From positions 1-64,000 of the forward strand of contig PHBI01000001.1 in assembly GCA_002841945.1 (NCBI GenBank): a stretch of DNA of 64,000 nt. The letters are read 5' to 3'. The notes under the pieces were generated by a model. That model had not been told where the DNA came from and did not search any database. It saw nothing but the letters and a program-made list of their open reading frames with translations. Below are positions 1 to 9,300 of this stretch, piece after piece. Source of the DNA: Deltaproteobacteria bacterium HGW-Deltaproteobacteria-14. Its GTDB lineage: Bacteria; Myxococcota_A; UBA9042; PHBI01. Both the position numbers and the translations under genes were made by a program. How positions within the stretch are numbered: position 1 is the stretch's first letter; every line of letters begins with the position of its first letter.

Positions 1-372
1 CAGCGCATTCTCGATCAGGTTGTGAAAGACCTGCACCAGTTGGTCGGCATCGGCGCGCAGCGTCACCGGACCATCGGGCGCATCGAGCGTCAGCGCCACC
101 CCCGCCGCCGCCGCCGGATCGCGGTGCGAGGCCATGACCGAGCGCAGGAGCGCCGCCACCTCGTCGGGCTTGGACGTCGGCGCGACCTCGATCCCCAGCG
201 CCTCGAGCCTGGCCGCGTCGAGCTGCCCGGGGGCGAAGCGCAGGGCGTCCGCCCCGGGCGTGAACGGCGGCGGACCGGACGCATCGGGTGGCGCCTGGGC
301 CTCGCCCGCGTCGCGGCCGCGGGGCGGCTCGAGGGCGGCCACGGCCGGCGCGCTCCGCGACGCGGTCGTCAC
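1..372 (-). CDS. Histidine kinase C-terminal fragment (edge-truncated, N-terminus missing)
   Basis: Translating the minus strand from about position 372 down to the window edge gives the end of a HisKA helix (LDAARLEALG, near 205-235) and then an ATPase N-box, with DADQLVQVFHNLIENAL at the very edge. This is the ATP-binding part of a two-component sensor kinase. The 3' end lies outside the window. Upstream of the helix end there is no H-box with the phospho-accepting histidine, only a Pro/Ala-rich stretch, and a stop codon falls in frame at 490-492. The only possible starts are GTG codons at 372 or 342. Seen: the N-box. Inferred: this is the remnant of a kinase whose sensor and dimerisation parts were lost. 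It lies head to head with a Sel1 fragment that also lacks a normal start. Confidence 0.6.
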   Translation of the reverse strand, partial: MTTASRSAPAVAALEPPRGRDAGEAQAPPDASGPPPFTPGADALRFAPGQLDAARLEALGIEVAPTSKPDEVAALLRSVMASHRDPAAAAGVALTLDAPDGPVTLRADADQLVQVFHNLIENAL

Positions 373-850
373 CCGCTGGACGGCGGCCTGTGAGGGTGGC
401 GATGATGCGGGCTGCGTCTCGCTCCTCGAGCTCCCGGAGGCGGTCGCGGTGCCCGGTCGTGCGGCCCTCGGCCGACGCGCCTGCGGCCGTCACCTCGGCC
501 TCGGTTGCGAGGCGCTCGCGGCGTCCGCCGAGCGCGCCCCGACCCGCGACGCCCTGCGCGTACAGGCGGCCGGGCTGTACGTCGACGCCTGCGACGCCGG
601 TGACGCGCGTGCGTGCGTGCGCCTCGCCGGGATGTATCGCCGCGACGAGGTCGCCCAGGCGATGCGCCCGCGCTACCGGCGTGTGGGGTTGCTCGAGCAC
701 GCGCGCGCGATCTGGCGCAGCGGCTGCGACGCCCACGACCCGCTCGCCTGCGCCGACCTCGGCGTCTCCTGGCTCACCGGCCCCAACCCCGACCCCTACG
801 CCGCCCGCCACGCCTTCGCCCGCGCCGTCCCGGTCGCCCGCATCCCGTAG
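134..850 (+). pseudogene. Sel1-like repeat protein, apparently 5'-truncated
   Basis: From about position 385 to the stop the protein has Cys-bracketed, Ala-rich helical repeats typical of Sel1-like proteins: CEGGDDAGC, then CDAGDARACVRLAGMY, then CDAHDPLACADLGVSW. Sel1 repeats form alpha solenoids used for protein-protein contacts, usually in secreted or periplasmic proteins in this kind of organism. The open frame reaches back to an ATG at 134, but that first third is antisense to the kinase ATPase fragment and looks like non-protein sequence. No signal peptide or lipobox is present. Inferred: the real N-terminus is missing, so this is probably a remnant. An unrecognised alternative start between 300 and 400 cannot be excluded. 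Confidence 0.45.
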
Positions 851-1016
851 CTGCACTACCGAAAACTAGGCGTAACCCACTCACTCGATGAGCTGGACCC
901 AGTTCCCATCGTATCGATCGAGGACCTGCGTCCTCCGCGGCCGGGAGTCGGCGCGACTGCGTCGCCCCTACCCCCACCAGCTGCGGACTCCGGTCCTCGA
1001 CCTGCCGTTGCTTGGC

Positions 1017-2816
1017 TCAGCGCATGTAGTGCGGGGCGCCGCGGAAGCGCGGGGTGACGATGTCGGGGAAGTGCTCGACCATGTACGAGTCGAGGTAGTC
1101 CTTCGCCTCCTCCGCGCTCATGTTGCCGAACTTCTGGAGCAGCGCCATGGCCTCCGACCGCGGGGTCCGGCGGATGACCTCCTTCACCAGCGGGATCGAC
1201 TCTGGCGTCATCGATAGCTCGTTGAACCCGAGCGCGATGAGGATCGGCGCGAACGACGGCTTGCCCGCCAGCTCCCCGCAGATCGCCGTCACGATCCCGG
1301 CGTGGTGCCCGGCCCGCGTGATCATGTGCAAGAGCCGCAAGAAGCCCGGCTGCAGCGGGTTGGTCAGGTAGTCCGGCGACGCGGTGTCGCGGGCGATGGC
1401 CATCGTGTACTGCATGAGGTCGTTGGTCCCGACGCTGAAGAAGTCGACCTCCTTGGCCAGGTGCTCGGCCGAGAGCGCCGCCACCGGGATCTCGATCATC
1501 GCGCCGACCGGGATGTTCGGTGCGTGCTTGATCCCCCGCGCCGCCAGCTGCTCGCTCGCCTGCGCCAGCAGCCGCCGCACCTCGCGGATCTCGAACGGGG
1601 CCGCGATGAAGGGCACCAGGATCCGCAGCTCACCGTGCCGCGAGGCCCGCAACAGCGCCCGCAGCTGCACCAGGAACAGCTCCTCGTTGGCCAGGCAGTA
1701 GCGGATCGCCCGCAGACCGGCGTGCTCCGGTCCCGAGAAGCGGATCAGCTTGTCGCCGCCGACGTCCAGCGTCCGGATCGTCACCGGGTGCGGCCGCAGC
1801 GCCTCGAGCACGCTCACGTAGGCCGCCGTCTGCTCCTCCTCGGTCGGAGGGCGCACGCGGTCGAGGAACAGGAACTCGGTTCGGTAGAGCCCCACCCCCT
1901 GGCCGCCGAGCGCGTCCACGTGGGGCGCCTGCGCCGCGAAGTCGAGGTTCGCCTTCAGCACGATCGAGAAGCCGTCCGGGGTCTCCGCCGGCAGCGTCCG
2001 GTTCTGCCGCACCGCCCGCCGCACGGCCTTGGCCCGGTTCGCGCGCCGCCCGTACAGGATCTCCTCGTACTGCGTCGGGCGGACGACGATCTCGCCCTCG
2101 AAGCCGTCGACGATGACCCGGTCGCCGTCCCCCGCGACGTCGGTGGCGCCCTGCAGCCCCACCACCGCCGGGATCCCCAGCGACCGCGCGATGATGGCCG
2201 TGTGCCCCGAGGTGCTCCCGGCCTCGATCACGAACGCCGCCACCTTCTGCCGGCTCGCCGCCAGCGCCTCTGCCGGCGACAGCGAGTGCGCGAACAGCAC
2301 CGCACCCTGGGGCAGCTGCGACAGCGGCGACGGCGGCACCTCGTCCCCGGACTGCGCCAGGAACTGCATCAACCGCTCGCCGATGTGGTGGATGTCCTGG
2401 CCCCGCTCGCGGAAGAACGGGTCCTTCACCGCCGCGAACATCGACTCGAGCCGCTTGAGCGTCATCGACAGCGCCCACTCGGCGTTGAGGTGCTCCTCGC
2501 GGATGTAGCGCTCGGTGTCGTTCACGATGGACGGATCGCGCAGCATCAGCTTGTGCGCGTCGAGCAGCCCCAGGTGCTCGCCCTCGGTCGTGCCCATCGC
2601 CGCCGCCGTCAGCGACACGTAGAGCTCGTCGATCTCGCGCTCGGCCCGCGCGATGGAGTCGTGGAACCGGCTCACCTCGGCGTTGACCAGGCTCTCCGGT
2701 AGGCGCACGTGCTCGACCAGGGTCTCATGGCGATCCCAACGCGCGACAGTTCCGAGGACGATCCCCTCGGACACGCCATCTCCCTGGAGCACGATGCCCA
2801 GGTTCTCGTGCGTCAC
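1017..2816 (-). CDS. ptsI: Phosphoenolpyruvate-protein phosphotransferase (PTS enzyme I)
   Basis: Cytoplasmic enzyme I: it takes phosphate from PEP onto a histidine and passes it to HPr. About 599 aa, the usual length. The phospho-histidine is H205 in AGSTSGHTAIIARSLGIP, where the family normally has TSH in place of SGH. The PEP-binding half shows YRTEFLFLDR and FFSVGTNDLMQYTMA, and the catalytic cysteine is C513 in CGELAG. A GTG start at 2816 was chosen because an AGGAGGAG site at 2827-2834 sits 10 nt upstream and overlaps the HPr stop codon, so the two genes are probably translationally coupled. It is the last gene of the rpoN operon. No sugar-specific EII gene is in the window, so a regulatory PTS is the simplest reading. 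Confidence 0.95.
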   Translation of the reverse strand: MTHENLGIVLQGDGVSEGIVLGTVARWDRHETLVEHVRLPESLVNAEVSRFHDSIARAEREIDELYVSLTAAAMGTTEGEHLGLLDAHKLMLRDPSIVNDTERYIREEHLNAEWALSMTLKRLESMFAAVKDPFFRERGQDIHHIGERLMQFLAQSGDEVPPSPLSQLPQGAVLFAHSLSPAEALAASRQKVAAFVIEAGSTSGHTAIIARSLGIPAVVGLQGATDVAGDGDRVIVDGFEGEIVVRPTQYEEILYGRRANRAKAVRRAVRQNRTLPAETPDGFSIVLKANLDFAAQAPHVDALGGQGVGLYRTEFLFLDRVRPPTEEEQTAAYVSVLEALRPHPVTIRTLDVGGDKLIRFSGPEHAGLRAIRYCLANEELFLVQLRALLRASRHGELRILVPFIAAPFEIREVRRLLAQASEQLAARGIKHAPNIPVGAMIEIPVAALSAEHLAKEVDFFSVGTNDLMQYTMAIARDTASPDYLTNPLQPGFLRLLHMITRAGHHAGIVTAICGELAGKPSFAPILIALGFNELSMTPESIPLVKEVIRRTPRSEAMALLQKFGNMSAEEAKDYLDSYMVEHFPDIVTPRFRGAPHYMR

Positions 2817-2832
2817 GTTCGCCAAGCTCCTC

Positions 2833-3102
2833 CTACTCGTAGAAGCCGGACTCGACCAGCTCGCCAATCGCCGTCACCGCCTCCGCGGCGTCCCCGCCCT
2901 TGGCCTCCACCACGATCGTCGTGCCCTGGGACGCCGTCAACAGCAGGAGCCCCATGATGCTCTTGGCGTCGACCCGCTCCTCGCCGCGGGTCACCGTGAT
3001 CTGCGCCGCGAAGCGCCCTGCCGTCCGCGCGAGCGCCGTCGCAGCGCGCACGTGCAGCCCCTTCTCGTTGGGGATCACCAGCTCCCGACGCGTCGGATCC
3101 AT
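2833..3102 (-). CDS. ptsH: HPr-like phosphocarrier protein
   Basis: An 89-aa PTS phosphocarrier. The phosphate-accepting residue is H17 in NEKGLHVRAATALA, and a regulatory-type serine is at S48 (VDAKSIMGLLLL). It relays phosphate from enzyme I to an EIIA partner. The start is supported by GAGGAGAAGGG directly upstream of the ATG. It lies between rapZ and ptsI, and its stop codon is embedded in the ptsI ribosome-binding site. S48 is conserved although no HPr kinase gene (hprK), which often sits in this operon in related bacteria, is present here. It could therefore be a nitrogen-type NPr rather than a sugar HPr. Confidence 0.93.
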   Translation of the reverse strand: MDPTRRELVIPNEKGLHVRAATALARTAGRFAAQITVTRGEERVDAKSIMGLLLLTASQGTTIVVEAKGGDAAEAVTAIGELVESGFYE

Positions 3103-3232
3103 CCCTTCTCCTCGAGGCTTCGGCCGGCGCGAACGCTCAACCTCGTGTCCGTCCAGCCGCGTTGCTCGGTGTGCGCCCGCAAGCGCCGGGCCTTGGTGGC
3201 GCCGCGTGATTCACCCTGCGACCATAGCCCGG

Positions 3233-4084
3233 TTAGCGCTCGATGTCTCGGTGCACGATCTCCGGTTGTAGCCCCCGCCCGCGCAGATCCTCGCCGATCG
3301 CCTCGCACAGCGTGACCGACCGGTGGTGGCCGCCGGTGCAACCGAAGGCGATGGTCAGCGACGCCCGCCCCTCCGTCTCGATGCGCGGCACCACCTCGTC
3401 GAGCAGCGCCAGCACGAGCGTCCGCAAGCGCTCGGCGGCCGGCTGCACCATCACGAAGCCCGCGACCTCGGGGTCGCGCCCCGTCTTGTCTCGCAGCGCC
3501 TCGACGAAGAAGGGGTTGTCGAGGAAGCGCACGTCGAACACGTAGTCGGCGTCGAGCGGCAGCCCGTGGCGGTAGCCGAAGCTCATCAGGTGCACCGCCA
3601 GCCGCGTCGTCGCCGCGTCCCCGAAGAGCTTCAGGACGCGCCGCTTGAGGTCGTGGACGTTCAGCGCCGTCGAGTCGACGACGTGGGTGGCGAGCGCGCG
3701 GATCGGATCGAGCCACTCCCGCTCGACCGCGATCGCCTCGGGCAGGGTCGTGGCCGCCCCCTGCGACACCACCGGGTGCGGGCGCCGCGTGGTCTTGAAG
3801 CGCGCGACCAGCGCGTCCTCGTCGCACGCGAGGAACAGCACGGCGACCCGATAGTCGCCGGCCGTCAAGGTCCGCAGATCGCGCTCGAGGTCGGTGCGGA
3901 ACAAGCGCTCCCGGACGTCCATCGCCAGCGCGACCCGCGTGATGGAGGGGTTCTCCTCGACCAGCCGCAGGAACGTCGGCAGGAGCGCCGCCGGGAGGTT
4001 GTCGACACAGAAGTAACCTGCGTCCTCGAGGGCGTGGAGCGCCGTCGTCTTGCCCGATCCGGAGAGGCCGCTCAGGACGAGCAC
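3233..4084 (-). CDS. rapZ: RapZ-family nucleotide-binding protein
   Basis: About 283 aa, the normal RapZ size. The Walker A loop GLSGSGKTT is at residues 6-14, followed by ALEDAGYFCVDNLPAALLP, and the C-terminal domain contains the family signature GCTGGHHRSV. In enterobacteria RapZ binds GlmZ/GlmY RNAs and directs RNase E to them. Outside that group its role is less clear, but linkage to rpoN and PTS genes is widespread. The GTG at 4084 has only a weak ribosome-binding site; in-frame coding continues upstream and a CTG at 4123 lies after an AGGAG, so the true N-terminus may be about 13 residues longer. A strong hairpin separates it from hpf. Confidence 0.93.
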   Translation of the reverse strand: MLVLSGLSGSGKTTALHALEDAGYFCVDNLPAALLPTFLRLVEENPSITRVALAMDVRERLFRTDLERDLRTLTAGDYRVAVLFLACDEDALVARFKTTRRPHPVVSQGAATTLPEAIAVEREWLDPIRALATHVVDSTALNVHDLKRRVLKLFGDAATTRLAVHLMSFGYRHGLPLDADYVFDVRFLDNPFFVEALRDKTGRDPEVAGFVMVQPAAERLRTLVLALLDEVVPRIETEGRASLTIAFGCTGGHHRSVTLCEAIGEDLRGRGLQPEIVHRDIER

Positions 4085-4187
4085 GTCGAGGCGGCTCTTC
4101 GTGGAGGTGGGCTGGGTTGTCAGCGTCGTTGCTCCTGACGATCCCGCCTCCGGCCCGGGTCCGGGCCCGCGACAGGGAGAGTCTCAA

Positions 4188-4225
4188 GGTGGCCCGCGGC
4201 GTCTCTGCGGACGCCGCGGGCCACC
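4188..4225 (-). promoter_or_regulatory. 16-bp perfect hairpin between hpf and rapZ
   Basis: GGTGGCCCGCGGCGTC at 4188-4203 is the exact reverse complement of 4210-4225, with a 6-nt loop. It sits in the 166-nt gap between hpf and rapZ in the middle of an otherwise continuous operon. No T-run follows on the minus strand, so it is not a textbook terminator. Inferred roles are partial termination, an mRNA processing or stabilising element, or a segmental expression switch that lowers rapZ-ptsH-ptsI relative to rpoN-hpf. Confidence 0.7.
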
Positions 4226-4250
4226 GGGTGAGGACTTCGGCGTCTCCGCG

Positions 4251-4583
4251 CTACAGCGCGTCGAGCTCGTTCGGCGTCGTGCTCTGGCTGCCCTTGTGGT
4301 GCTTGCGCTTCTCTTTCGAGCGCGCGAGCTGCCGGTCGAGCTTGTCCACGGCGACGTCGATCGCCTCGAACATGTCGTCCCGCGTCTCGGTCTGGAGGAA
4401 CATCCCGTGGGCCCCCGAGATCTTGAACTCCGCCGTCTTCTGGAACTTCTCCACGGAGAAGACGGTGTCGATGGACATCTCGCGATCCTCGAACCGCTCG
4501 AGCCGCGCGAGCTTCGCGGAGGCGTGGTCCTTGAGGGCTTCGCTCGAGTCCATGTGGCGGAACGTGAAGTTGATTCTCATCAT
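4251..4583 (-). CDS. hpf: Ribosome hibernation-promoting factor, short form
   Basis: A 110-aa protein of the HPF/YfiA (RaiA) family. It binds the 30S decoding site of idle ribosomes, and short HPF acts with RMF to form 100S dimers. It has the beta-alpha-beta-beta-beta-alpha pattern, starting MRINFTFRHMDSSEALKDHA and continuing with FSVEKFQKTAEFKISGAHG, and a basic tail (RSKEKRKHHKG). It lacks the second domain of long HPF. Two consecutive ATG codons are present. The GGGAGG ribosome-binding site is too close to the first, so translation may start at 4580. It lies directly after rpoN, the conserved order in proteobacteria. Confidence 0.93.
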   Translation of the reverse strand: MMRINFTFRHMDSSEALKDHASAKLARLERFEDREMSIDTVFSVEKFQKTAEFKISGAHGMFLQTETRDDMFEAIDVAVDKLDRQLARSKEKRKHHKGSQSTTPNELDAL

Positions 4584-4632
4584 GCCTCCCTAGCTGGAGC
4601 ACCGGCACCCCGCGCCGGCGAACGTCGTCGTC

Positions 4633-6069
4633 TCAGAAGACCTTCTTGCGCTTGGAAGAGGGAAGTATGTTCAGCATTTCCCGGTACTTGGCCACTGTTC
4701 TCCGGGCTATCTGGGTCCCCTCCTCCTCGAGGAGGTCGCACAGCTTCTGATCGGACAGGGGTTTCTTCGGATCCTCTTCGGAGATGAGCTTCTTGATGCG
4801 CTGCTTGACGCTCTCGGAGGCGAGGTCGCCGCCCTGAGAGCTGGTGATGCGGCTGTTGAAGAAGTACTTCAGCTCGAAGATGCCTTGAGGGGTGTGGACG
4901 TACTTGTTGGTCGTCACGCGGCTGATGGTGGACTCGTGCATCCCGATGTCGTCGGCGACGTCGCGCAGGATCAGCGGTCGCAGGCGCTCGACGCCGTGAT
5001 CGAGGAACTCGCGCTGGAAGCGGACGATCGACTCGGTGACCTTGCGGATGGTGTTCTGGCGCTGGTGGATCGAGCGGATCAGCCACACGGCGCTGCGGAA
5101 CTTGTCCTGGATGAAGTCCTTCTCCTTGGAGGTCACGGCGCCGTTCTTGAGCTGGTTCTGGTAGAAGTTCGAGATCTTGAGCTTCGGGAGCCCGTCCTCG
5201 TTGAGCTGCACCAGGTAGTCGTCGCCGATCTTCTGCACGTAGACGTCGGGGGTGATGTACTGCGCGTCCTCGGACGCGAAGCCGCGGCCCGGGCGCGGCT
5301 CGAGGTGGCCGATGAGCTGGACCGCCTCGCTGATGTCCTCGATGTCGCAGTCCAGGTCCTTCATGATGGCCTGGACGTTCTTCTTCTCGAGGTTCTCCAG
5401 GTGGCGGTCGATGAGCCCCAGCACGACGTCCTCGTCGGGGTACTCGATGCGCGCCTGGATCATCAGGCACTCGCGCAGGTCGCGCGCGGCGACGCCGAGG
5501 GGGTCGAACTCCTGGATGACCTCGAGCACCGACTCGATGTCGGTGACGTCCACCTGCAGCTCGTCGACGAGCTGCTGGATGCTCTCCGGGGGCAGGTAGC
5601 CGTTGGAGTTGATGTTGCCGATGATCGCCTCGCCGATGGCGCGCTCGTCATCGGTCAGCAGCGCGAGGTTGAGCTGCCACTCGAGGTGATCGGCGAGGCT
5701 CTGGTGACCGGCGAGCGTCTGCTCGATGGTCGGCATCTCGTCGTCCGAGTAGCGCACGCCGCCGCCACCCGGGCTGTAGCTGTAGGAGTTGTAGTCCTCG
5801 ACGTACTGCTCCCAGTTCGTCTCGGTCGGATCCGCGCCCTCGCTCGCGCGCGGCTCCTCGCGCTCGGGCTTGGCCTGGTCGATCTCTCGACCCACCTCCG
5901 CCGGCGACTGCGCCTCGGCCTCGATCTCGAGCACCGGGTTCTCGAGCAGCTCGTTCTGGACCGTCTCCGACAGCTCGAGACGCGACAGCTGGAGCAGCTT
6001 GATGGCCTGCTGCAGCTGCGGTGTCATCACCAGCTGCAGACTCATCTTCTGGTACTGCTTCAGCTCCAT
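4633..6069 (-). CDS. rpoN: RNA polymerase sigma-54 factor
   Basis: 478 aa, full length. The N-terminal activator-interacting region I is typical: SLQLVMTPQLQQAIKLLQLS, then ELLENPVLE. An acidic region II follows, then the core-binding domain, and the RpoN box ARRTVAKYRE is close to the C-terminus. Sigma-54 directs polymerase to -24/-12 promoters and needs an AAA+ enhancer-binding protein to melt DNA; none is in this window. The ATG is preceded by GAGGAAG. It is the first gene of the rpoN-hpf-rapZ-ptsH-ptsI operon, and a weak sigma-70-like promoter (TTGTGG-N17-TAGTGT on the minus strand) lies upstream. Confidence 0.97.
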   Translation of the reverse strand: MELKQYQKMSLQLVMTPQLQQAIKLLQLSRLELSETVQNELLENPVLEIEAEAQSPAEVGREIDQAKPEREEPRASEGADPTETNWEQYVEDYNSYSYSPGGGGVRYSDDEMPTIEQTLAGHQSLADHLEWQLNLALLTDDERAIGEAIIGNINSNGYLPPESIQQLVDELQVDVTDIESVLEVIQEFDPLGVAARDLRECLMIQARIEYPDEDVVLGLIDRHLENLEKKNVQAIMKDLDCDIEDISEAVQLIGHLEPRPGRGFASEDAQYITPDVYVQKIGDDYLVQLNEDGLPKLKISNFYQNQLKNGAVTSKEKDFIQDKFRSAVWLIRSIHQRQNTIRKVTESIVRFQREFLDHGVERLRPLILRDVADDIGMHESTISRVTTNKYVHTPQGIFELKYFFNSRITSSQGGDLASESVKQRIKKLISEEDPKKPLSDQKLCDLLEEEGTQIARRTVAKYREMLNILPSSKRKKVF

Positions 6070-6153
6070 CGGGACGTCTTCCTCGTCGTCATCTCGCCTG
6101 CTGAGAGAACACTACCATCGCCGTGATACGGCCACAAGACGTGGCGCGTTGCT

Positions 6154-6169
6154 TGGTATGGAACTTGCT
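6154..6169 (+). promoter_or_regulatory. Sigma-54-type -24/-12 promoter candidate
   Basis: TGGTATGGAACTTGCT matches the sigma-54 consensus TGGCACG-N4-TTGCW at all GG/GC positions, with the correct spacing and only C-to-T changes at two less strict positions. It faces right, away from rpoN. The predicted start near 6180 falls just before an ATG at 6182 that opens a 26-codon frame ending at 6262. Further right lies only the antisense 3' end of the cytochrome gene. It may drive a small RNA or short peptide, or it may be a chance match. Confidence 0.45.
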
Positions 6170-6176
6170 TAGGACA

Positions 6177-6206
6177 TTGCGATGCGCAACGTCGCTGTGC
6201 TAGACT
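6177..6206 (+). promoter_or_regulatory. Sigma-70-like promoter candidate overlapping an inverted repeat
   Basis: TTGCGA at 6177-6182 and TAGACT at 6201-6206 are separated by 18 nt, each matching 4 of 6 consensus bases. The -35 part overlaps a perfect inverted repeat, TTGCG-N3-CGCAA, at 6177-6189, which could bind a regulator. It lies just downstream of the sigma-54-like site and faces the same way. Confidence 0.3.
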
Positions 6207-6273
6207 CCCGCGTCGTCGCGTCCCGGAGCGACCCCCACGACGCCTGCGTCTGCGCACCCTGAAAACGCTCGCC

Positions 6274-6304
6274 CCGGCGCGACATTCCTCCCGCGCCGCG
6301 CCGG
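6274..6304 (-). terminator. Hairpin after the multiheme cytochrome gene
   Basis: CCGGCGCG at 6274-6281 pairs exactly with CGCGCCGG at 6297-6304, starting 18 nt past the cytochrome stop codon. There is no T-run directly after the stem, so it may be a weak or Rho-assisted terminator. It could also end a transcript coming from the opposite-facing promoter candidates at 6154-6206. Confidence 0.45.
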
Positions 6305-6322
6305 CTCGTCAGCGGCGCTCGA

Positions 6323-9300
6323 TCAGTCGCCGACCCCGGTCGGGTGGCACGAGTAGCAGGCCGCGTCGTAGCTCGGGTAGGTCGCCATCCGCGTGGCGTA
6401 CTGCGACACGTCGTTGTGCTTGTTGTTCATGCGCGTCAGCGTGTGCTCACCGGTGTGGCACGCGACGCAGATGAAGTCCGACCACGCCACCGCCGCGTTC
6501 GGGTGACACTGCGCGCAGGTGAAGCTCTTGTGGTCGCCGCTCGTGATGCGGAAGAGCGTGTCGTGCCCGGGGAACGTCGTCGTCGCCCAGCCGCTCGTCT
6601 GATGACAGCTCTGGCAGGTCGTCGACAGGTTCAGCGCCGTGTGCGACGGGTTGGTCGCCCCGAGGTAGTCGTCGTGGTGGCAACTGTTGCACTGCGTCGA
6701 GGTTCCGGCATAGACGCCGCCCGCGTGACAGTCGCTGCATGCTGCGTTTGCGTGGGCGCCGGTGAGCGGCCAGAACTGGGCGTGATCGAACACCGCCCCC
6801 TCCCACTGCGCCGTCGTGTGGCAGGCCGCGCAGTCGGTCGGGAAGCCCTCGTCGACGTGGCTCGGCGCGGTGGTGTCGACGAACCTCTGGTGGTGGCAGT
6901 CGTCGCACGCGGTCGGCGTGCCGGCGTAGGTGCCGCCGACGTGGCATCCCGCGCAGTCCGCGCCGGCGTGCGCGCCGGTGAGGGGCCAGAACTGGGCGTG
7001 ATCGAAGTCGGCGCCGTCCCACCCCGCGGGCGAGTGGCACGCGGCGCAGTCGGTCGAGAAGCCGACGTCGGCGTGCGCCGGGCTGGTGGTGTCGAGGTAG
7101 TCCTGGTGGTGGCAGCCGTCGCACCCTGTCGGCGTGCCGGCGAAGGCGCCGCCCACGTGGCAGGCGGCGCACGCGGTCGTCGCGTGCTCGCCGAGGAGCG
7201 GCCAGAAGGCGTCGTGGTGGAAGGTCGAGGGCGACCACTCCGCGGTCGTGTGGCAGCCCTCGCAGGTGGTCGGGAGCTGGGCGTCGGCGTGGGGGGGCTC
7301 CGCGGCGCCGACGTAGTCCGGGTGGTGGCAGCCGTCGCACAGGGGCGTCGCGACCGCGTAGCTCCCACCCTCATGACAGGCGGCGCAGGTCTGGGTGGTG
7401 TGGCGGCCCGTCAGCGGCCAGAAGCCGGCGTGATCGAAGGACGACGGGCTCCAGCCGGCCTCCGTGTGGCAGCTCGCGCAGTCGGAGCCGAAGGTCGCCG
7501 CCTCGTGGATCGGCGTCGCCGCGCCCTCGAAGTCCGCGAGGTGGCAGCCGACGCAGGTCTCGGAGAGGTTCTCGAACTGTCCGGCGACGTGGCAGGCCTG
7601 GCAGGTGGTCGTGGCGTGCCTGCCGAGCAGCGGCCAGTAGCTGTCGTGGTCGAAGCTCGCCGGCTTCCACCCGGCGTCGACGTGGCAGCGCGCGCAGTCG
7701 GTCGGGTAGCCGTCGTCGGCGTGGGGCGGGTCGACGCTGGCGACGTAGTCCCCCATGTGGCAGCCCTCGCACGCGGTCGGCGTCTCGGCGTAGCTGCCGC
7801 CGACGTGGCAGGCGGCGCAGGTGGTGCCCGCGTGTTTGCCGGTGATCGGCCACAGCGGCGCGTGATCGAAGGCCGACGGGCTCCAGCCGGCCTCCGTGTG
7901 GCAGCTCGCGCAGTCGGATCCGAAGGTCGCCGCCTCGTGGATGGGGTCGGTGGCCTCGTCGAAGTCGGCGAGGTGGCAGGCGACGCAGGTCTTCGGCGTG
8001 TCCTTGAACACGCCGCCGCCGTGGCACCCCTGGCAGGTCGCGGCGGCGTGCCCGCCGAGGAGCGGCCAGTAGCTCGCGTGATCGAAGCTCGCCGGGTCCC
8101 ACCCCGCGCTGTCGTGGCAGCTCGCGCAGTCGGTCGGGTAGCCGTCGGCGAGGTGCGGCGGGTCCTCGCTGGTGTCGTAGTCCTCCTGGTGGCACCCCTC
8201 GCAGGCGCGCGCTGTGCCCTCGTAGACCTTGTCCGTGTGGCAGTCGGCGCAGGCGGGCTCGAGGTGCTCGCCGGTCAGCGGCCAGTAGACGTCGTGGTCG
8301 AGCTCGGCCGGCGCCCACGCGCTCGGGGTGTGGCAGGTCTCGCAGTCGTGGCCGATCTCGGCGGCGGCGTGCGGCGGCGCGGTCGTCTCGTCGTAGTCCG
8401 GCAGGTGACAGCCATCGCACGCCCAGGGCGTCCCCTTCCACAGGCCGCTCACGTGGCAGTCGGTGCAGGCCGCCGCGGCGTGCTCGCCCTCGAGGGCCCA
8501 GAACGGCGCGTGGTCGAAGGTCGCCTGGGTCCACGCGGCGGTGACGTGGCAGTCGTCGCAGGCGTGGCTGAGCTGCGAGTCGCCGTGGGGGGGCGCGGTG
8601 GTGGCGTCGTAGTCCGGCAGGTGGCAGCCCTCGCAGTCGCGCGCGGTGCCGGCGTAGACGTCGCCGGTGTGACAGTCGGCGCAGGCGGTGTCCGCGTGCG
8701 TGCCGGTCAGCGGCCAGGTGCCCTCGTGGTCGAAGCTCGACGGGTCCCACGCGCTCGTGTTGTGACACACCGCGCAGTCGAGGGGGTAGCCGAGGGCGAC
8801 GTGATCGGGCTCGCTCACGCCGGTGTATCGCTCGTGGTGGCAGCCGTCGCAGCCCGTGGGCGTGCCGCCGTAGACCTCGCCCTCGTGGCAGCTCGCGCAG
8901 GTCACCTCGGCGTGCTCGCCGGTCAGCGGCCAGAAGTCGTCGTGGACGGCGAAGCTCGCCGGGGTCCAGTCCGCCGCGGTGTGGCAGCCCGCGCAGGCGG
9001 TAGCGACGTGCTCGGCGCCGTGAGGGGGCGCGGTGGTCTGATCGTAGTCGGGCATGTGGCAGCCCTCGCAGTCGCGCGGGGTGCCCTGGTAGTGGTCGCC
9101 GGCGTGGCAGCTCGCGCACGCGGTCGTGGCGTGGTGCCCCTCGAGCGGCCAGTAGAGGTCGTGGTCGCGGAAGTTGGCGGGCCGCCAGGCGGTGGCGGTG
9201 TGGCAGACCGCGCACGAGGTCGGGTAGCCCGACGCCGCGTGGTCGGGGTCGGTCGTGCCGTCGTAGTCGCCCTGGTGGCAGCCGACGCACTCGCGCGGGG

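Noticed and set aside
1302..2702. Long plus-strand frames opposite ptsI, uvrC and similar genes
   Set aside because: They show the His/Arg/Val-rich composition of antisense shadow frames in GC-rich DNA and lack ribosome-binding sites and motifs.
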